Assembly: GCA_964606385.1 (NCBI GenBank)
Contig: CAZSFZ010000001.1
Location: 124,001 to 188,000 of the forward strand
Reading direction: 5' to 3'
DNA: 64,000 bases
Origin: Aquincolibacterium sp964606385
GTDB lineage: Bacteria; Omnitrophota; Omnitrophia; Omnitrophales; Aquincolibacteriaceae
The position numbers and the translations under genes were made by a program. The notes beneath the pieces are model-generated. The model saw nothing but the letters and a program-made list of their open reading frames with translations. It searched no databases and was not told where the DNA came from. Shown piece after piece: positions 27,901 to 32,217 of this stretch (its first letter is position 1; each line of letters opens with the position of its first letter).

Positions 27901-28755
27901 GATGGCTTTCTCAAAAAGCCCGTCCATGGCTTGAGCGTTCAAAATCACCTTGCCACCGTCAGCCGAGATCGTCCCCGTGTTCTTGATCTGGGATTCAAGA
28001 CCCAGTTTATTGGCCGTCGCTTCATCAACCCCGATCGAAACGAGCCCGTCCCCGGAAATACCCACCGTTACCGTATTGCCCGCAGCGAGAGCGACCGTGC
28101 CCATTGGCACTTCGATCGTCCCCTTGTTCTCAATGGCATTAGCGATGAGCGCTACCAGGTCCGCATTGTTGCCCACGATCTTGCCGTCATTGGTGAGAAA
28201 GCCGCCTCCCCCTGAAAAGGAATACTGCCGTGCGAAAAAGTCCGTCGCGCTGGTGTTAAGAGCCAGGGTGGAAGCAAGGAGTGAGGCATTGTTCAGGTTG
28301 ATCATGGCGCTTGAGCCGATATTAATCCCGGCGATATTCTGGAGGATAAAGGCAAGGTTTGAGAGGTTCATCGTGCCGAAAATGTTCGAGGCCTGGCCGC
28401 CGTTCACGAGAAGCGCCAAGCTCGCGTTCTGGCTGAGGCCTGAGATGTTATAAATATTATTCTGCGGCACGTTGAACTCGGGGACGTTCCACACGGGGTT
28501 CCCCGTGACGTTCCAGTTCGTGGTGTTCTCCTGCGTGTTGACTTCTACACTGCCGCCTTCCAGGTTGATCGTCTCGGCCATCACCGGACTCACGCACATC
28601 GACCACGCAAACACAAAAGCTGTAAACGCCGCCGTCGCTTTCCGCCAACCCATCCGACCCCGGAGGTCGGATTGGGGCAACTCTGTGGCTAGGCCGGTGG
28701 CACCAGATTGACTTGGCACAGCCCTGTTCTGGGTTGTATATATTTTCTTTTTCAT
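12964..28755 (-). CDS. Giant filamentous-haemagglutinin-type adhesin with GLUG, YDG and FecR-like domains
   Basis: About 5,263 residues in a single open frame. The order is: a long signal peptide (1-60, ending SPVMA, resembling the extended ESPR type); a TPS/FHA-like secretion domain (about 62-215); a beta-helix of NEGTIxAxxG-type repeats (about 220-730); six GLUG supermodules; a GGTFNG tract; about 19 YDG repeats; a Pro-rich linker; a Ser-rich and then charged segment; and a FecR-like domain ending TALTGVRGTTFEV. The role is most likely surface adhesion or a structural fibre; this is inferred from family. The start ATG 28755 (MKKKIYTTQ) follows AGAGGC; the frame is open 14 codons further to a TTG with no ribosome site. 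A two-partner secretion pore (TpsB) would be expected but none is in the window. The gene has its own AT-rich leader and its own terminator. Confidence 0.92.
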   Translation of the reverse strand: MKKKIYTTQNRAVPSQSGATGLATELPQSDLRGRMGWRKATAAFTAFVFAWSMCVSPVMAETINLEGGSVEVNTQENTTNWNVTGNPVWNVPEFNVPQNNIYNISGLSQNASLALLVNGGQASNIFGTMNLSNLAFILQNIAGINIGSSAMINLNNASLLASTLALNTSATDFFARQYSFSGGGGFLTNDGKIVGNNADLVALIANAIENKGTIEVPMGTVALAAGNTVTVGISGDGLVSIGVDEATANKLGLESQIKNTGTISADGGKVILNAQAMDGLFEKAISLEKHGNAVSAVMADNGVIEFQSLDDIYNEALVQARGGEVKIEAAQGGLTNTGMIDAEQGKIEARVLDDIMNEALIKAQEGSIKVESVSGNVTNQGTMMADKGKVEVTAKRDIVNEAIMSSLGGEVRVVSTEGAITNKGTMKADEGVLHLTSKQSAYNKMLMEALHGKVEVESTEGEVVNEGTIRATEGAAALTARQDVTNAGAIEAPKGEIRVTSQEGRVTNLGAMKAQGGNIKLTAEQAAYNKMLLEALNGKIEVTSKKVEIVNEGTMDATGGEMDLTAAGAIKTQGVLKAQTLTEQGATFKVGGRMEVGRAVMENLDHAADIEEGAIISGSYEDVDDINVLGNFSLSGDTTIWADSDGINDLGGIFWSGDYAVAGNNHDLTLKASKDSTIGDVTGVKILTLAGTRSVTPVYTAALATSAWSSITDFRINSDAKLSRFTGTGASGDPYMISDVYGLQAMGGYLAAGTYFELANDIAATSTSGWNAGAGFDPIGDATTKFAGNFDGNSKTISNLKISRGGEDNVGLFGYTNNASIQDVVLSSAGVTGGSNVGAFVGTQEGGTMNRVKLATGTADSEILGTQKVGGLVGVNSGTIQKSSMTGSSWVWAENVLGQVGAGGLVGDNSGAIENSYNASSYGAYANKGRTGGLVGSNSGTILNSYNTGEVMGDMGWPVTGDYIGGLVGENTAGSITNSYSTGHVYDTNTNVGGLVGGLTGGTITNSFYNSQTSGKSDTGKGTPKTTQEMSSAATFTGWDFSVVGDGTIGNWIMADRPRLQQEHTTTLTNAVDLQLIAVDLGASYTLANNIDASGTATWNWVSGTTYGGFSPIAGFSGTFEGNDHTISGLYIYRPSATDVGLFGTSSGQIRNVGLTSGSVTGMVSAGGGGLSSTGALVGNSSGLVDRAYANVSVSGGDSVGGLIGTSSGGSITNSYATGNVTSNGDAGGLISNLYSTTVLQNSYATGDVSAGRIGGGLVAVDQGISINNSYATGDVSGGLRAGGLVGWLLFDASLTNTYASGSVTGGSDIGGLVGLQQAGTANITHSFSKGLVSGGTGNMGGLIGRVADAVVLTQSFYDSETSGQSDTGKGVPKTTTEMMTQATFTGWDFNIDGTGAGSGAWVMAGYPHLQHEWTPTISNASQLQMMALDLDAAYTLAGDIDASGTSGWNAGAGFSPVGYDTSHPFTGSFEGNNHTINGLFMNRGDYTGLFGVWGTGGFEGQGGTLQNVGLTGANISGTSYVGALVGEVLTGVLTNVYSTGSVFGTGSVGGLIGRFGSGAADSTLSNSHSDANVNSTGGSVGGLIGQSWEDVTTSYATGDVSGTIGVGGLIGGRHMGTLSHSYATGDVTASSIMAGGLVGSNVGGFSNSFATGNITGTDRVGGLVGNQNGGDVSDVYAIGSVTGTDKVGGLIGVLAGGSLSQAYSTGSVTADTNKGGLVGYDEYGPVYTSNFWNTTTSGMADGVGNQDPEPAGVTGKTTAEMMQSATFSGWDFTVDGVAAGSGDWIMAGMPHLQIEWSTDIKTLAQLQMMALNLDASYTLANDIDASETSNWNSSAGFSSVGTFTGVLDGGYHEISNLKATQGLFSVLSGGGTIVRNLGLLNVTGTGGSVALTARDSVSITNVYATGTITGGVAGGLVGWLGSAFIDNSYSAVNVTGSGSTGGIAGSLSGASVGQPLPEIRNSYATGSVTNTGSDNWARAGGAVGYTCVGKLINSYATGQVSGGTHAGGLVGYIDFDQMTITNSFWNVETTGQATSAYNHGTGLTIQQMTQQSNFTGWDFDVDGVSAGHNGTWIMAGNPHLQMEWSENITNAAQLQMMALDLDANYTLANNIDASATTTWNWNGSSYLGFDPVGYSTGNWFDPPTNPFTGSLNGAGYGITGLTINRGSENTVGLFGAISGSNISRVGLLGGSVIGADNVGSLVGHAYNSTLSLNYATGTVSGSDQVGGLVGQAGSSSITLSYATGNVTGTGYNTGGLVGDNYQSSIGNSYATGAVSGNAYVGGLVGYNSDSSLTNTFSTGNVSGNSSVGGLIGSYSGGTLTNNYWDTETSGLATSAGEGAGAVEGKTTAQMMQQATFSNWDFRIFQDDRVGIWTMAGLPHLQNEWTDVITNVVQLQMMALDLDANYTLANDIDASGTAGWNGGAGFNPIGEDYGTDFFSGTLDGNNKTITGLTINRPAENYVGLFGAITNSTIQDLGLVNVAVTGSSAVGALAGHNTSSVVSNTYSTGTVTGSSEGSESAAGGLIGKNYGTLTATYSTATVSGNRMVGGLVGEGGSGAYYGRSIIQDSYATGAVTGANNEVGGLSGTLGTAYDGVAEINNSYATGLVISSGYEGGLVGTRYGGTITNSFWNTETSGAAFGVADGIQDGVTGLTTAQMMDPVIYGNAGWDIFTPVWDTYTDALPTLNWQNAAAGTAAYIWSGNSDTDWSTASNWSTGSAPDSNSTVYVFNRANDPLTASSVELQALNILSSGILTLGDTLTVNGALANDGTITGSTVINNGTWSGAGTTNSAVDNFGTVSGGTFNGVYSTDYSDGTITGGTFNGLVNNYGWGTISGGTFHGDVYNDYLISDGTFNGSVTNYTFNAGGGIYGGTFTGGVNNIFTGEISGGTFNCGVTNGGVGSTTAWIFDGTFNGAVFNYEYGTIYGGTFNSSVSNDAGDLSGGIFNGSVTNSALVFDGTFNSVVENAGTIFGGTFTGDLTDWGIVDGGNFGGLQSMTLETGGTWDYDTEVGGSIINKGIIAAGTFTGAVENRLHIAAGTFNGTVINSGAITGGTFALTGDYTQTAGSFSGVTDSMTMANFDLQGGTFQAPDMTVSGAFKVSDGAFTSGSSVITLQGANATYLSTDVNAANTDWMDGTLNIQSDANQALPGDETYGILQLGRNAGTGTTLYTMGSNTSIGTGFTIDLDDAKLVLTVNAMGVNKIYNGTTTATATFTDDHITGYYEAYTINYTASFADKNVGTGKAINVTGISLSGASASYYQLAFSSDATTADITAKAITLSGITASNKVYDQTTAVTVSTTGADFAGMIDGDELTVSSTGVFSDKNVAAGKTVTLTNTLGGADLANYSITDQGTTTADITAKAVTLSGITASNKIYDATTDATVSTVGATFTGMIGGDELTVSSTGVFSDKNVASGKTVTLTNTLGGADLANYTITDQGTTTANITAKAVTLSGITASNKVYDQTTDATVSTAGAVFTGMVDGDDLTVSSTGTFSDKNVAVGKTVTLTNTFDGADLGNYTITDQGTTTADITKAAVTLSGITASNKVYDQTTDATVSTAGAVFSGMYAGDELTVLSTGAFSDKNAADGKTVTLTNTFGGADLANYEITDQGSILANITKAVATLSGITASNKVYDSTTAATVNDTGAIFGGLYSGDELTVSSTGVFSDKNAGDGKTVNLSNILGGVDLGNYTVIDQTTTTADITKAAVTLSGITASNKVYDQTTAATVSTSGALFAGKYDGDVLTVSSTGTFSDKNVANGKTVTLANTFGGTDLGNYNITDQGTTTADITKATVTLSGITASNKVYDQTIAATVSTAGADFAGKYVGDVLTVSSTGTFSDKNVGTGKTVTLANSFGGADLGNYNITDQGTTTADITKATVTLSGITASNKVYDQTTAATVSTVGAAFAGKYAGDVLTVSSTGTFGDKNVANGKTVTLVNTFGGTDLGNYNIADQGTTTANITQKAVTLGGITASSKVYDTTTDVNVSSAGANFSGLIAGDELTVSSAGVFSDKNAGIAKQVDLTNVLGGADLNNYMVIDQQTTTADITKATVTLSGITASNKIYDSTTAATVSTSGAAFAGKYAGDELTVSSAGTFSDKNVGVGKTVTLANTISGADAGNYTVVDQGTTVADITKASVTLSGITASDKFYDGTTDAAISTAGAIFEGKYAGDTLTVSSTGVFDDKNVGTEKIVTLTNILGGSDLENYQIADQATTTADIQARGVAIDLTGSRVYDGTVNLAAEIFTLSNLVGGETLTLTGVGTMADKHVADGKTVTLGTLALGDGMNGGLASNYTLTGGTHTVDIIAAPIMISAENISKTYDGGLAAPTTARVYSGQLFDTDTILGGTFAFTDKNVGYANKTITVSDVTVSDGNGGGNYAITYVDNTTSTINPYVVDLSGSRVYDGTLEVAAGVFSLSALVGTETLTLTGIGRMDDKNVGIHKAVTTGTLALGDGMNGGLAGNYTLEGGTHTVNIGKATAALSGVAALNKVYDATTAAAVSTAGAAFAGKYGNDVLTVSSTGTFSDKNVAAGKTVTLVNTFGGSDLGNYNITDQATTTADITKATVTLSGITASNKVYDQTTVATTNTAGAAFAGKYAGDVLTVSSTGTFGDKNVGTGKTITLVNTFGGADLGNYNITDQGTTTADITKASVTLSGITASNKVYDQTTAATVSTAGAAFAGKYDGDVLTVSSTGVFSDKNVANGKTVTLTNTFGGTDLGNYQITDQGMTTASITARPLTITATGIHKVYDGTTAAAATLSDNRLTGDVLAPSYTTATYADSLVGTSKPVTVSGISLSGVDSYNYAYNAVATTLADITPVPVVIVTPPTVVDPPPIVIPPQPPVITPPPVVIVEPPAITNPPINITPPTPPTPPVTPPTTPVTPPTQPVTPPAQPSVPAAGSTPSSGTVSSQPATTPAAGNTASSGTTGTSAASQENSSSSSTANSSSSSAGRQGDNDSGQASEGEDSREQGAIAKDEAAAENDGVAPSKEEAANIQWRDVPIDVMMKNQDNRKFLTDVRVLEGAVYVIDAVNTMSLLGMGDSMRVLYKKRVSKAIKAPKKVDIQERQKSREEIAEAKDLVVETIPQEAPKEPATPEMKEALTQILEKVKEEPEVEPAPANRVLKSASPVIMHQTKTGERYGTLKNPGRDVFVRSNGGDWKAAADGMIILPGDEVKTADRNSVEVLMDDGKTGRVEIKEGSLFRIQKAETDSVTGAKTTLLDLAMGKILVKVESLKGNSRFEVRTPTALTGVRGTTFEVTVKEKA
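12967..13345 (-). other. FecR-like domain at the C-terminus of the giant adhesin
   Basis: The last 120 or so residues contain the FecR-type pattern: DVFVRSNGGDWKAAADGMIILPGDEVKT, then EVLMDDGKTGRVEIKEGSLF, LLDLAMGKILVKVE and RFEVRTPTALTGVRGTTFEV. FecR domains normally sit in periplasmic signalling or surface proteins. Here it terminates an exported fibre. It could anchor the protein or bind an envelope partner (inference). Confidence 0.8.
14060..14305 (-). repeat. Proline-rich linker tract of the giant adhesin
   Basis: About 80 residues dominated by PP-dipeptides (VTPPTVVDPPPIVIPPQPP, PTPPTPPVTPPTTPVTPP). A Ser/Thr/Ala-rich stretch with runs of Ser follows to about 13890. This looks like an extended spacer between the YDG array and the C-terminal domain. 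Confidence 0.85.
14310..19190 (-). repeat. Array of about 19 YDG (MBG-like) repeats
   Basis: Tandem units of about 82-86 residues (about 250 nt). Most follow the pattern LSGITASNKVYDxTT, then GDxLTVSSTGxFSDKNV, GKTVTL, GGxDLxNYxITDQ and TTxADITK. I counted about 19 units by eye: 16 of this general type (including the flanking variant units), two of a variant type (DLTGSRVYDGT / DLSGSRVYDGT) and one of a third type (ISAENISKTYDGG). Several neighbours (for example units 6, 7, 8, 16 and 17) are almost identical in protein and DNA, implying recent duplication or gene conversion. Confidence 0.9.
19490..20370 (-). repeat. GGTFNG short-period repeat tract
   Basis: About 15 units of roughly 18-22 residues with the pattern GGTFNGxVxNxGxIxGGTF (for example TISGGTFHGDVYNDY, DGTFNGSVTNY, GGTFTGGVNN). 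Gly, Thr, Phe and Asn spaced in this way suggest beta-solenoid rungs joining the GLUG and YDG parts. Confidence 0.82.
20740..26560 (-). repeat. GLUG-repeat region in six supermodules
   Basis: Many GLUG-type motifs (VGGLVGxNxGGxITNSYATGxV) are grouped into six large blocks. Each later block opens with a boundary cassette: MAGxPHLQxEW, then AxQLQMMALDLDAxYTLANDIDAS, GWNxxAGFxPVG, and NNxTIxGLxINRxxxNVGLFG. Each block closes with TTAEMMxxATFxGWDF. Blocks differ in the number of GLUG units. The first block lacks the MAGxPHLQ opening, and the second carries a variant of it (MADRPRLQQEH). Confidence 0.88.
28110..28572 (-). other. TPS/FHA-type N-terminal secretion domain
   Basis: After the signal peptide the sequence shows NPVWNVPEFNVPQNN, then VNGGQASNIFGTMNLSNLAF and ILQNIAGINIGSSAMINLNN followed by ASLLASTLALN. 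This parallels the filamentous-haemagglutinin segment that reads NPNGIxFGxxAxVNVGGLVASTL. It supports export by two-partner secretion. The match is by motif order only. Confidence 0.65.
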
Positions 28756-28936
28756 TTTTTTGCCTCTAATAGAAGAGTACTCTACAAAACAATACAAAAC
28801 AATAGCACCTTAATACTTTTTTATATTATTTTTCTATTTATAGCTATATATAGCGTTTTTCATAGTATTTTATAGTATGTTTAAACACAAAGATGATCAT
28901 ATTTTGAGCATCATAAAAAATAAGGATTTTTGACGC
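28756..28936 (-). promoter_or_regulatory. AT-rich palindromic leader of the giant adhesin
   Basis: A 181-nt intergenic stretch far more AT-rich than its surroundings. It holds a perfect palindrome AGAGTACTCT (28774-28783), a tandem 10-nt direct repeat ACAAAACAAT (28784-28803), a perfect palindrome GCTATATATAGC (28843-28854) and several TATAAA-like boxes. The giant gene must be transcribed from here, since the upstream gene ends at 28937. I could not choose one promoter. The palindromes are candidate operator sites. Confidence 0.6.
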
Positions 28937-31429
28937 CTAGGAGAGGATTTTTTTCAATTTCTCAGAGGAAAGATCGAGTTCGTCCATGAGCTGGTGCAGG
29001 TGAGGTTCTTGCTCCCGGATCACACTTGGGATGGCCTGCGGGCTCCCCTTCCAGGACCTAAACAGGGCAAAAAGATCGTCCTGCGCTTGCCGCCGATCCA
29101 GAAAAACTTCTATCTTTTTGGCCAGGCGGGAGATGGAAAGAAGTTTCTGAAGGATCTCCGGATCGAGCGTTGAAATGAATTCCCGAAGCCCCTTACACAG
29201 TTCCTCACTCAAATAATGCGAAATAGGCTCCTTGTGGATATGAACATCCAGCGCCTTCGCGGAGTCCATGATGCGGTAAATGGAAAGCGTCCGTTTGGCG
29301 GGGAACCCGCGCTGACCCCAATCCTTCACCGCCTCGAGCATCCGTTTGCTCAGCGTGTGTTCGGCCGCGTAGCGGAACTCGACCGGGATCGGCACGTTGA
29401 TCGACCGGTAGATCTCGTTCATGCGCAGGTTCTCTTCGTAGATATTCTCATAGAAATTACTGACCTTCGTGATCGTCTCGTGCGTCAGGATGCTGATGAT
29501 CTTCGCGCGGTCCCCCAGCCGCAGGTCCTTCAGCGCGTAGTAGGTCTCGCCGAAGTGAGAGTCAATCCTCTTGGAAAGGTCCAGGATCGGAAGCTGATAA
29601 AGCGCCTCAAAAAGCTCCCTTTCCAGCTTGTCGAACTCCTCCTCCCCGCCGTAGGGCTTCACCGAGCAGCGGAAATCGTAAAATCCGATCTGGATCACCA
29701 CGAAAAGAAGGTCCTGCTCCTCCAACGTGGTCTGCGAAACGACCCTTACCCGGCCGAAATTCATGGTCACCGTACCGAAGAATTCCTTGCGCTGGTGCAG
29801 GACATGCAGGTCAAAATTGAAGATCTTCACCAGGTCCGTCTTGGGATCCGGGGCATAAAAATTATCAAAAATGGAGCCGATCGCGTAATAACTCACCACG
29901 TGATGGAGCGACGCGATCGCGGGCTTCACGTACTTTTCATAGACGCCCTGCCCGTCCTTCACGGATTCGATATTACTTTTGGCAAGCGCGAGATGCTCCA
30001 GAAAATCCCGTTCAAGATTCACGCCGCTCACCTCGCGTCCGAGGTGGATCGCCCGGGCCGCATACTGAAGGATCTGAACGGTCTCGAGACCCGAGATCTC
30101 GGAAAAGAACCAGCCGCAGCTCGTATACATCAGCATGAGGTGGCGCTGCATCTCAAGGAGCTTGAGGCATGTCGTGGTCTCTTCTTTCGAAAGGGGATGC
30201 AGGGTCTGCCGTTCAAAGAACCCTTTGATGACCTCCGGAGTCCGTTTCAGAACCACATGAATATAATCATCGCGCGCGGCCCAGACATCCCGAAAGTACT
30301 TGCAGCCCTCTTTTTCATAGACCTGAGACAGCTCATCCCGGAGCCAGTCGAGGGCCCAGCGAAGCGGTTTGCGCCAATGCTGGGTCCAGTTAGCCGGCCC
30401 ATCCCCGCGGCAGCCGCAATGGTCTTTCCAGCGCGAGACCCCATGCGCGCAGCTCCAGGAAGTTCCCTCGTTATTCTCGCCCTCGATCAGGCGCACTTCC
30501 TGGCGCGGCGGATTCTCTTCGAGATATTCCGCGTAATTAACAAGCCGGTAGCCATGCCGCGGGATCTCCATGTAAGTCAGATACGCGAGCACCCGGTCCC
30601 CGTAGGCCTTGTGATGGCCGTAAGTTTCTCCGTCGGTGGCGATATGGATCAGCTGGGACCGTTCATGGTCCACCACTGCGCCCTTGAGCCGTTCCATGAA
30701 AAGTTTTGCGTCAAATAGCAGGTTGTCGAACCCGACCGCCTTGGAGATCGGCCCGTCATAGAAAAAGATATCGATCGAAAGCGAGGGATTGTTCTTGAGA
30801 AAATAACGGTAAGGCTCCTTCGGATCAATGCGCCCTCCGGTCACATCCTGCCAGGCCCCGCCCTCGAGCGGCCGGACGGCCCGGGCTTGATGCGGCGAGA
30901 GAATGATATATTTGACCCGTTCCGCGACCAGGACCTCGAGCGTTTCTTCATTACACGCGGTCTCGGGAAGCCAAACGCTTTCCGGATAACGTCCGAACCG
31001 GGACCGGAAATCCTCGATCCCCCAGCGCACCTGCGTCTTCTTGTCCCGCAGGTTCGCGAGCGGCATGATCATATGATTGTAGACCTGCGCGATGGCGTTG
31101 CCGTGGCCGCGCCGGGCTTCGCAGCTCGCGCGATCCGCTTGAAGAAGGCTTTTGTAGGTATCGGGATGCTTGGCTTCGAGCCAGGAAAGAAGCGTGGGGC
31201 CGAAATTGAAGCTGGTGCGCTCGAAATTATTGACGATCTCGACGATCTTGCCCCTGGCGTCAAGCGCGCGGGCCCGGGAATTGGGATGATAGCACTCGTA
31301 ATGGATGCGCTCGTTCCAGTCGTGGAAGGGCGCGGCGCTGTCCTGCTGTTCGATCTCCTCGATCCAGGGATTCTCGCGGGGAGGCTGGTAAAAATGCCCG
31401 TGCAAACAGATGCAAACTTCTTTAGCCAT
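28937..31429 (-). CDS. Glycoside hydrolase family 57 / DUF3536 protein
   Basis: An 830-residue cytoplasmic protein (no signal peptide) with an N-terminal GH57 catalytic domain and a C-terminal DUF3536 domain. GH57 enzymes act on alpha-glucans (amylase, 4-alpha-glucanotransferase or branching type). Motifs include motif 1 LHGHFYQPPR (residues 9-18), WLPETACNEE with the presumed nucleophile Glu156, and ATDGETYGHH with the presumed acid Asp266. The C-terminal half contains FGRVRVVSQTTLEEQ and KDLRLGDRAKIISIL, as in DUF3536 proteins. Start ATG 31429 (MAKEVCICLHG) was chosen over the TTG ten codons upstream because the GH57 motif normally starts within about 10 residues and GAGGG lies 10 nt upstream. 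Exact substrate is unknown. Confidence 0.9.
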   Translation of the reverse strand: MAKEVCICLHGHFYQPPRENPWIEEIEQQDSAAPFHDWNERIHYECYHPNSRARALDARGKIVEIVNNFERTSFNFGPTLLSWLEAKHPDTYKSLLQADRASCEARRGHGNAIAQVYNHMIMPLANLRDKKTQVRWGIEDFRSRFGRYPESVWLPETACNEETLEVLVAERVKYIILSPHQARAVRPLEGGAWQDVTGGRIDPKEPYRYFLKNNPSLSIDIFFYDGPISKAVGFDNLLFDAKLFMERLKGAVVDHERSQLIHIATDGETYGHHKAYGDRVLAYLTYMEIPRHGYRLVNYAEYLEENPPRQEVRLIEGENNEGTSWSCAHGVSRWKDHCGCRGDGPANWTQHWRKPLRWALDWLRDELSQVYEKEGCKYFRDVWAARDDYIHVVLKRTPEVIKGFFERQTLHPLSKEETTTCLKLLEMQRHLMLMYTSCGWFFSEISGLETVQILQYAARAIHLGREVSGVNLERDFLEHLALAKSNIESVKDGQGVYEKYVKPAIASLHHVVSYYAIGSIFDNFYAPDPKTDLVKIFNFDLHVLHQRKEFFGTVTMNFGRVRVVSQTTLEEQDLLFVVIQIGFYDFRCSVKPYGGEEEFDKLERELFEALYQLPILDLSKRIDSHFGETYYALKDLRLGDRAKIISILTHETITKVSNFYENIYEENLRMNEIYRSINVPIPVEFRYAAEHTLSKRMLEAVKDWGQRGFPAKRTLSIYRIMDSAKALDVHIHKEPISHYLSEELCKGLREFISTLDPEILQKLLSISRLAKKIEVFLDRRQAQDDLFALFRSWKGSPQAIPSVIREQEPHLHQLMDELDLSSEKLKKILS

Positions 31430-31440
31430 AATCGGTAAAC

Positions 31441-31464
31441 CCTCTTTTGATTCACTCAAAGAGG
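31441..31464 (-). promoter_or_regulatory. Leader hairpin of the GH57 gene
   Basis: CCTCTTTGAGTGAATCAAAAGAGG on the minus strand (imperfect stem; outer arms CCTCTTT and AAAGAGG) lies between the candidate promoter and the start codon. It ends at the putative ribosome site GAGGG, so folding could affect translation. Confidence 0.4.
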
Positions 31465-31479
31465 CAACTTTTGGGGAAA

Positions 31480-31488
31480 ATTATAGCA
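31480..31488 (-). promoter_or_regulatory. Extended -10 promoter of the GH57 gene
   Basis: TGCTATAAT on the minus strand, an extended -10 element, 51 nt before ATG 31429. No clear -35 is visible, which is tolerated by extended -10 promoters. Confidence 0.5.
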
Positions 31489-31509
31489 CGGCAGGAAACC
31501 GGGCGGGAT

Positions 31510-31558
31510 GGTTTTTCTTTTAAAGCTCCAAAAACCAATCTCCAAATTCCAAACAAAC
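31510..31558. repeat. CCAAATTCCAAAC-type intergenic repeat with AT hairpin
   Basis: GGTTTTT/AAAAACC (31510-31516 with 31530-31536) is followed by a CCAATCTCCAAATTCC-type degenerate tract. It lies between the GH57 promoter and the stop of the reductase gene. The minus-strand stem is too AT-rich for a standard terminator. Confidence 0.35.
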
Positions 31559-31590
31559 CCGTTTGACTTTTGGATCTTCCCAGCAGAGGT

Positions 31591-32178
31591 TTATTTGAGG
31601 GGCCAGGAAGCTACGATCGCGGCGATCTCTTCGAGCATTTTCTTTCGGTCATCGTCGGTCACGGTCGTGACGGAGCCGAAATATTTATGGCCCACCATGT
31701 CCATGCCGCAGAACTTGAAGGTCTCGTTATCGATGATCTGCTCCATACTCTTGATGCCGCCGGAAGATTCCGCGACCGCGAGGGGCGCCCCCATGGTGCT
31801 GAACGCGTAGACTTTTTTCCCCGGCAGGAGACCGACCGGCCCGGTCGGGCCGTAATCATAGGCAAACCCTTTGCTCAACACGCGATCGATATAGCCCATC
31901 GCCATGGAAGGCATGCGCCCCCACCACACGGGATAGATAAAAGTCATCTGATCGGCCCAGCGGATATGGTCCTGTTCGATCGCAATATCGCCCGGAACCT
32001 TCCCCGCGAGAAGCGCCTGAAAATCATCGGCCTTGAGTACCGGATCGAAACGCAGGGCGTACAGGTCCCGCAGGCGGATCTCCTGGCCTTTTTCCTTGAG
32101 AACACGGACTAATGTCTCTTTAATGGCGTGATTAAAGCTCGCGGGATTCGGATGGGAATAAATGATAAGGTGTTTCAT
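31591..32178 (-). CDS. Flavodoxin-fold NAD(P)H dehydrogenase (quinone), MdaB/KefF-like
   Basis: A 195-residue flavodoxin-like reductase. It opens MKHLIIYSHPNPASFNHAI, the FMN/FAD phosphate-binding loop of this family. It contains FIYPVWWGRMPSMAMGYIDRV, the flavin/dimer segment with the typical WWG, and YAFSTMGAP. Length matches the family (about 190). These enzymes carry out two-electron reduction of quinones or serve as ancillary subunits. The start ATG 32178 has an AAAGAGAG site. It lies 39 nt after the epimerase gene and may close the operon that begins with fba. Substrate is unknown. Confidence 0.85.
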   Translation of the reverse strand: MKHLIIYSHPNPASFNHAIKETLVRVLKEKGQEIRLRDLYALRFDPVLKADDFQALLAGKVPGDIAIEQDHIRWADQMTFIYPVWWGRMPSMAMGYIDRVLSKGFAYDYGPTGPVGLLPGKKVYAFSTMGAPLAVAESSGGIKSMEQIIDNETFKFCGMDMVGHKYFGSVTTVTDDDRKKMLEEIAAIVASWPLK

Positions 32179-32217
32179 GATTTTTTCTCTCTTTCTTAGA
32201 ATTTCAGTTTTAAGATC

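Noticed and set aside
29216..30718. 500-codon plus-strand frame opposite the GH57 gene
   Set aside because: Antisense shadow of a catalytic domain with all GH57 motifs on the minus strand.
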